NCBI GenBank assembly: GCA_021160405.1
Contig: JAGHCO010000190.1
Location: forward strand, 1 to 14,892
DNA from: Candidatus Aerophobota bacterium
Lineage (GTDB): Bacteria > Aerophobota > Aerophobia > Aerophobales > JAGHCO01
Length of the DNA: 14,892 nucleotides
Reading direction: 5' to 3'
The notes beneath the pieces are model-generated. The model was not told the DNA's origin. It ran no database searches and saw only the letters and a program-made list of their open reading frames with translations. Below, in pieces: positions 13,314-14,892 of the stretch; within the stretch, counting starts at the first letter, position 1; the number at the start of each line of letters is the position of its first letter. A program made the translations under genes and the position numbers.

Positions 13314-13943
13314 TTGATCTGGTTAAATAAAGAAAAGAGAAAAAATAAGATTAAAGGAATTATCTTTGATCTTGATGGAGTTTTAGTTAAATCCCATCTT
13401 GATTTTCGCTTAATTAGCAGAGAAATTTTTGGCTCGCAGGAGAAAAAGCCTATTCTTGAGGGTATAAACAATATAAAAAACCAGGAAAAGAGGGCTCGAG
13501 CTTGGAAAATTTTAGAAAAACATGAGAAAAAAGCAGCTCTTAACTGCACACTTACCAGTGGCATAACCGAACTTTTTAAATTTCTTGAGCAAAGAGGAAT
13601 TAAAAGGTCTATAGTAACCAGAAATAGTAAAAAATCAATTTGTATAATTTTAAACAGATTTAAATTAAGTTTTAATGGAATAGTTAGTCGCGAGGATGCT
13701 CCCCCTAAACCAGCCAAAGAACCGGTGCTCCTGGCATGCAGGAAAATGGAAATATCACCAAAAGAAACAATATTCCTGGGAGATTATGAGTTTGATATGA
13801 TCTCTGGAAGAAAAGCTGGGGTAATAACTGCTCTGTTGAGGAGTAATAACCAATCTTTCTCAGAGAATGCCGATGTTGTAGTGGATTCTATTTCGGAGTT
13901 TACCAAATTAGTTCGTAATTATTTAGCCACTGATTTACCCTGA
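13314..13943 (+). CDS. HAD-superfamily hydrolase (phosphoglycolate-phosphatase-like)
   Basis: A haloacid dehalogenase-type phosphatase with all four motifs: DLDGVL with nucleophile D19 and acid D21, T102 in SIVTRN, K132 in PPKPAKEP, and GDYEFDM with D157 and D161. The predicted length is 209 residues. The cap is a helical insert between about 25 and 85 (C1-type). The start TTG has AAGGA 8 nt upstream and lies 19 nt after the Mut7-C gene. The substrate cannot be told from sequence; phosphoglycolate phosphatase, beta-phosphoglucomutase-like and 5'-nucleotidase activities all occur in this group. It is the last gene of the leuS run. Confidence 0.9.
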   Translation: MIWLNKEKRKNKIKGIIFDLDGVLVKSHLDFRLISREIFGSQEKKPILEGINNIKNQEKRARAWKILEKHEKKAALNCTLTSGITELFKFLEQRGIKRSIVTRNSKKSICIILNRFKLSFNGIVSREDAPPKPAKEPVLLACRKMEISPKETIFLGDYEFDMISGRKAGVITALLRSNNQSFSENADVVVDSISEFTKLVRNYLATDLP

Positions 13944-13964
13944 TCTTGTTTATCTCGTGCGATG
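13942..13964. repeat. Dispersed intergenic repeat, copy B
   Basis: GATCTTGTTTATCTCGTGC (13942-13960) matches 4967-4985 at 17 of 19 bases, and CGTGCGATG (13956-13964) is exact to 5007-5015. It begins at the last base of the HAD stop codon region and lies in the gap before the AAA+ gene. Confidence 0.55.
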
Positions 13965-13979
13965 TTCATTTCGTTAACA

Positions 13980-14014
13980 CATTACTCATTACATATTACA
14001 TATTACACATTACT
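13980..14014. repeat. Five tandem 7-bp units (YATTACW)
   Basis: CATTACT, CATTACA, TATTACA, TATTACA and CATTACT follow without gaps. They lie in the spacer between the HAD gene and the AAA+ gene, 27 bp upstream of its -35 box. Confidence 0.8.
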
Positions 14015-14041
14015 ATAATTGCCTTTTGCCTCTTCTAAATT

Positions 14042-14069
14042 TTGACAGTTTTTTTAAATTTGCTATGAT
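14042..14069 (+). promoter_or_regulatory. Candidate sigma-70 promoter for the MoxR-like gene
   Basis: TTGACA (14042-14047), a 16-nt spacer and TATGAT (14064-14069) with TG one base upstream of the -10. The start should be near 14076, about 37 nt before the ATG. It shows that the AAA+ gene begins a new transcription unit. Confidence 0.75.
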
Positions 14070-14112
14070 ACTTTAACGCTAAACTCTAAGTTTAAATATA
14101 TAAAGATAAGCA

Positions 14113-14892
14113 ATGAGATACCAAAAGCTTTTAGAAAAGGTAAGAAAGCTGCCGCATTTTCCTGTATATAGAAACTCCACTGAAGTGGTTAATTTAGGGG
14201 TAAGTTTAAGTGTGGAAGATGTGGTAAAAGCAGCAATTATAGGTGAGTTAAATATACTTCTTATTGGAGAGAGAGGAGAGGGGAAAACTCAGTTAATGCA
14301 GGATATAAATAGCTGTCTGTTTGGAAATAGGGGGACTTATATAAGGGCAAGACCAGATATGAAGACCAAGGAACTCTACGAGTTATTTAATATTGAGAAA
14401 CTTAAAAAAGAACTCTCCGAAAAAGTTAGAGCCCCCCTGACCCAAATTGATGAAATTAACAGAACCCCCCCTATAGTTCAAAATGAATTCTTCCATATGT
14501 GTGATGGATATATAGAGTACGATGGAAAACCTGTTACTCTGGGTGAGGGGTTCCATATAACTATTGCTTCAGCGAATGTGGTTAATGAAAGATATGGGGG
14601 AACCTTTGAAATGGATGATGCTATCTTAGACCGATTTTCCATAGTAATTAATATTGATAATTACCCTACTAAGGTGAAGGATGATCTGGAGATAATAACC
14701 TCTCCTTCCGCAAGTAATCCTCGAATATACTCTTCTAATGGGAAAGATCATACTCAGGAAATCTCTGAGATAGTCAAAGAGATAAAAAGGATAAGAGAGG
14801 AGAAATTCGATTTAGATGCTTATGTAGCTTTACTTTATTTAAAGAGAGGATTGGATTACTGTGAGTTATTTGGAAGCAAGAGAATTATATCC
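14113..14892 (+). CDS. MoxR-like AAA+ ATPase, C-terminus cut off by window edge
   Basis: An AAA+ ATPase of the MoxR group, which usually act as chaperones with VWA-domain partners. 260 residues are visible with no stop. Walker A is GERGEGKT at 52-59, less typical than the usual GxPGVGKT. The Walker B-like acidic pair is D113-E114 in TQIDEINRTPPIVQNEF. The segment IASANVVNERYGGTFEMDDAILDRF (151-175) resembles the MoxR sensor and LDRF region. The N-terminal 40 residues differ from classical MoxR. The ATG lacks a clear ribosome site, with only AAGATAAG nearby, but the promoter 44 nt upstream supports it. The downstream partner gene, which would define its system, is outside the window. Confidence 0.8.
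   Translation, partial: MRYQKLLEKVRKLPHFPVYRNSTEVVNLGVSLSVEDVVKAAIIGELNILLIGERGEGKTQLMQDINSCLFGNRGTYIRARPDMKTKELYELFNIEKLKKELSEKVRAPLTQIDEINRTPPIVQNEFFHMCDGYIEYDGKPVTLGEGFHITIASANVVNERYGGTFEMDDAILDRFSIVINIDNYPTKVKDDLEIITSPSASNPRIYSSNGKDHTQEISEIVKEIKRIREEKFDLDAYVALLYLKRGLDYCELFGSKRIIS

Noticed and set aside
13980..14014. CRISPR-like array
   Set aside because: The units are only 7 bp with no spacers; no cas gene is present.

Overview
The window is low-GC bacterial DNA (roughly mid-30s % G+C by eye) with tightly packed genes, ordinary Shine-Dalgarno sites, frequent GTG and TTG starts, and TGA used as a stop. Ribosomal genes, a housekeeping sigma factor, leuS and a tRNA mark it as chromosome. 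A DUF374-type membrane acyltransferase hints at a cell with an outer membrane, and a homocitrate/Re-citrate-like synthase hints at an anaerobic lineage. Intergenic spacers full of degenerate short-period tandem repeats are a style I associate with uncultured deep-branching bacteria. I cannot name the phylum from sequence alone. Both window ends cut through genes.

Left block (1-4949, all minus strand). In transcription order it holds rpoD (sigma-70), ychF, rpsF (S6), ssb, rpsR (S18), rplI (L9) and a homocitrate-synthase-family gene that runs off the left edge. Spacings are small or overlapping, with a 71-nt rpsF/ssb overlap and an 11-nt overlap between rplI and the synthase gene. This looks like one information-processing operon. 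A candidate promoter lies at 5211-5239, so rpoD would have a leader of about 255 nt.

Middle block (4950-8835). A 945-bp stretch without a convincing gene carries repeats and inverted repeats. It is followed by a cold-shock protein (minus), a divergent PAC2-family gene (plus), a DUF374 acyltransferase (minus) and a small RRM RNA-binding protein (minus). The csp/PAC2 spacer holds a perfect TTGACA-N17-TATAAT promoter for csp and a good one facing the other way. The RRM gene appears to have a leader of about 265 nt starting from another consensus promoter.

Right block (8836-14892, all plus strand). It holds tRNA-Thr(CGT), leuS, a ComEA-like DNA-binding protein, a 34-codon mini-ORF resembling the N-terminus of a LOG-family protein, lipB, a Mut7-C RNase-domain protein and a HAD hydrolase. 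A separate promoter then precedes a divergent MoxR-like AAA+ ATPase that is cut by the right edge.

The best candidates for a second look are: an inverted repeat (CCTRTTAGAT/ATCTAAYAGG arms) found three times, each time upstream of a minus-strand gene; the LOG-like mini-ORF whose stop codon abuts the lipB start; the rpsF/ssb overlap; the long RRM leader; and the identity of the left-edge synthase. I saw no CRISPR array, insertion sequence, prophage or clear defence system.
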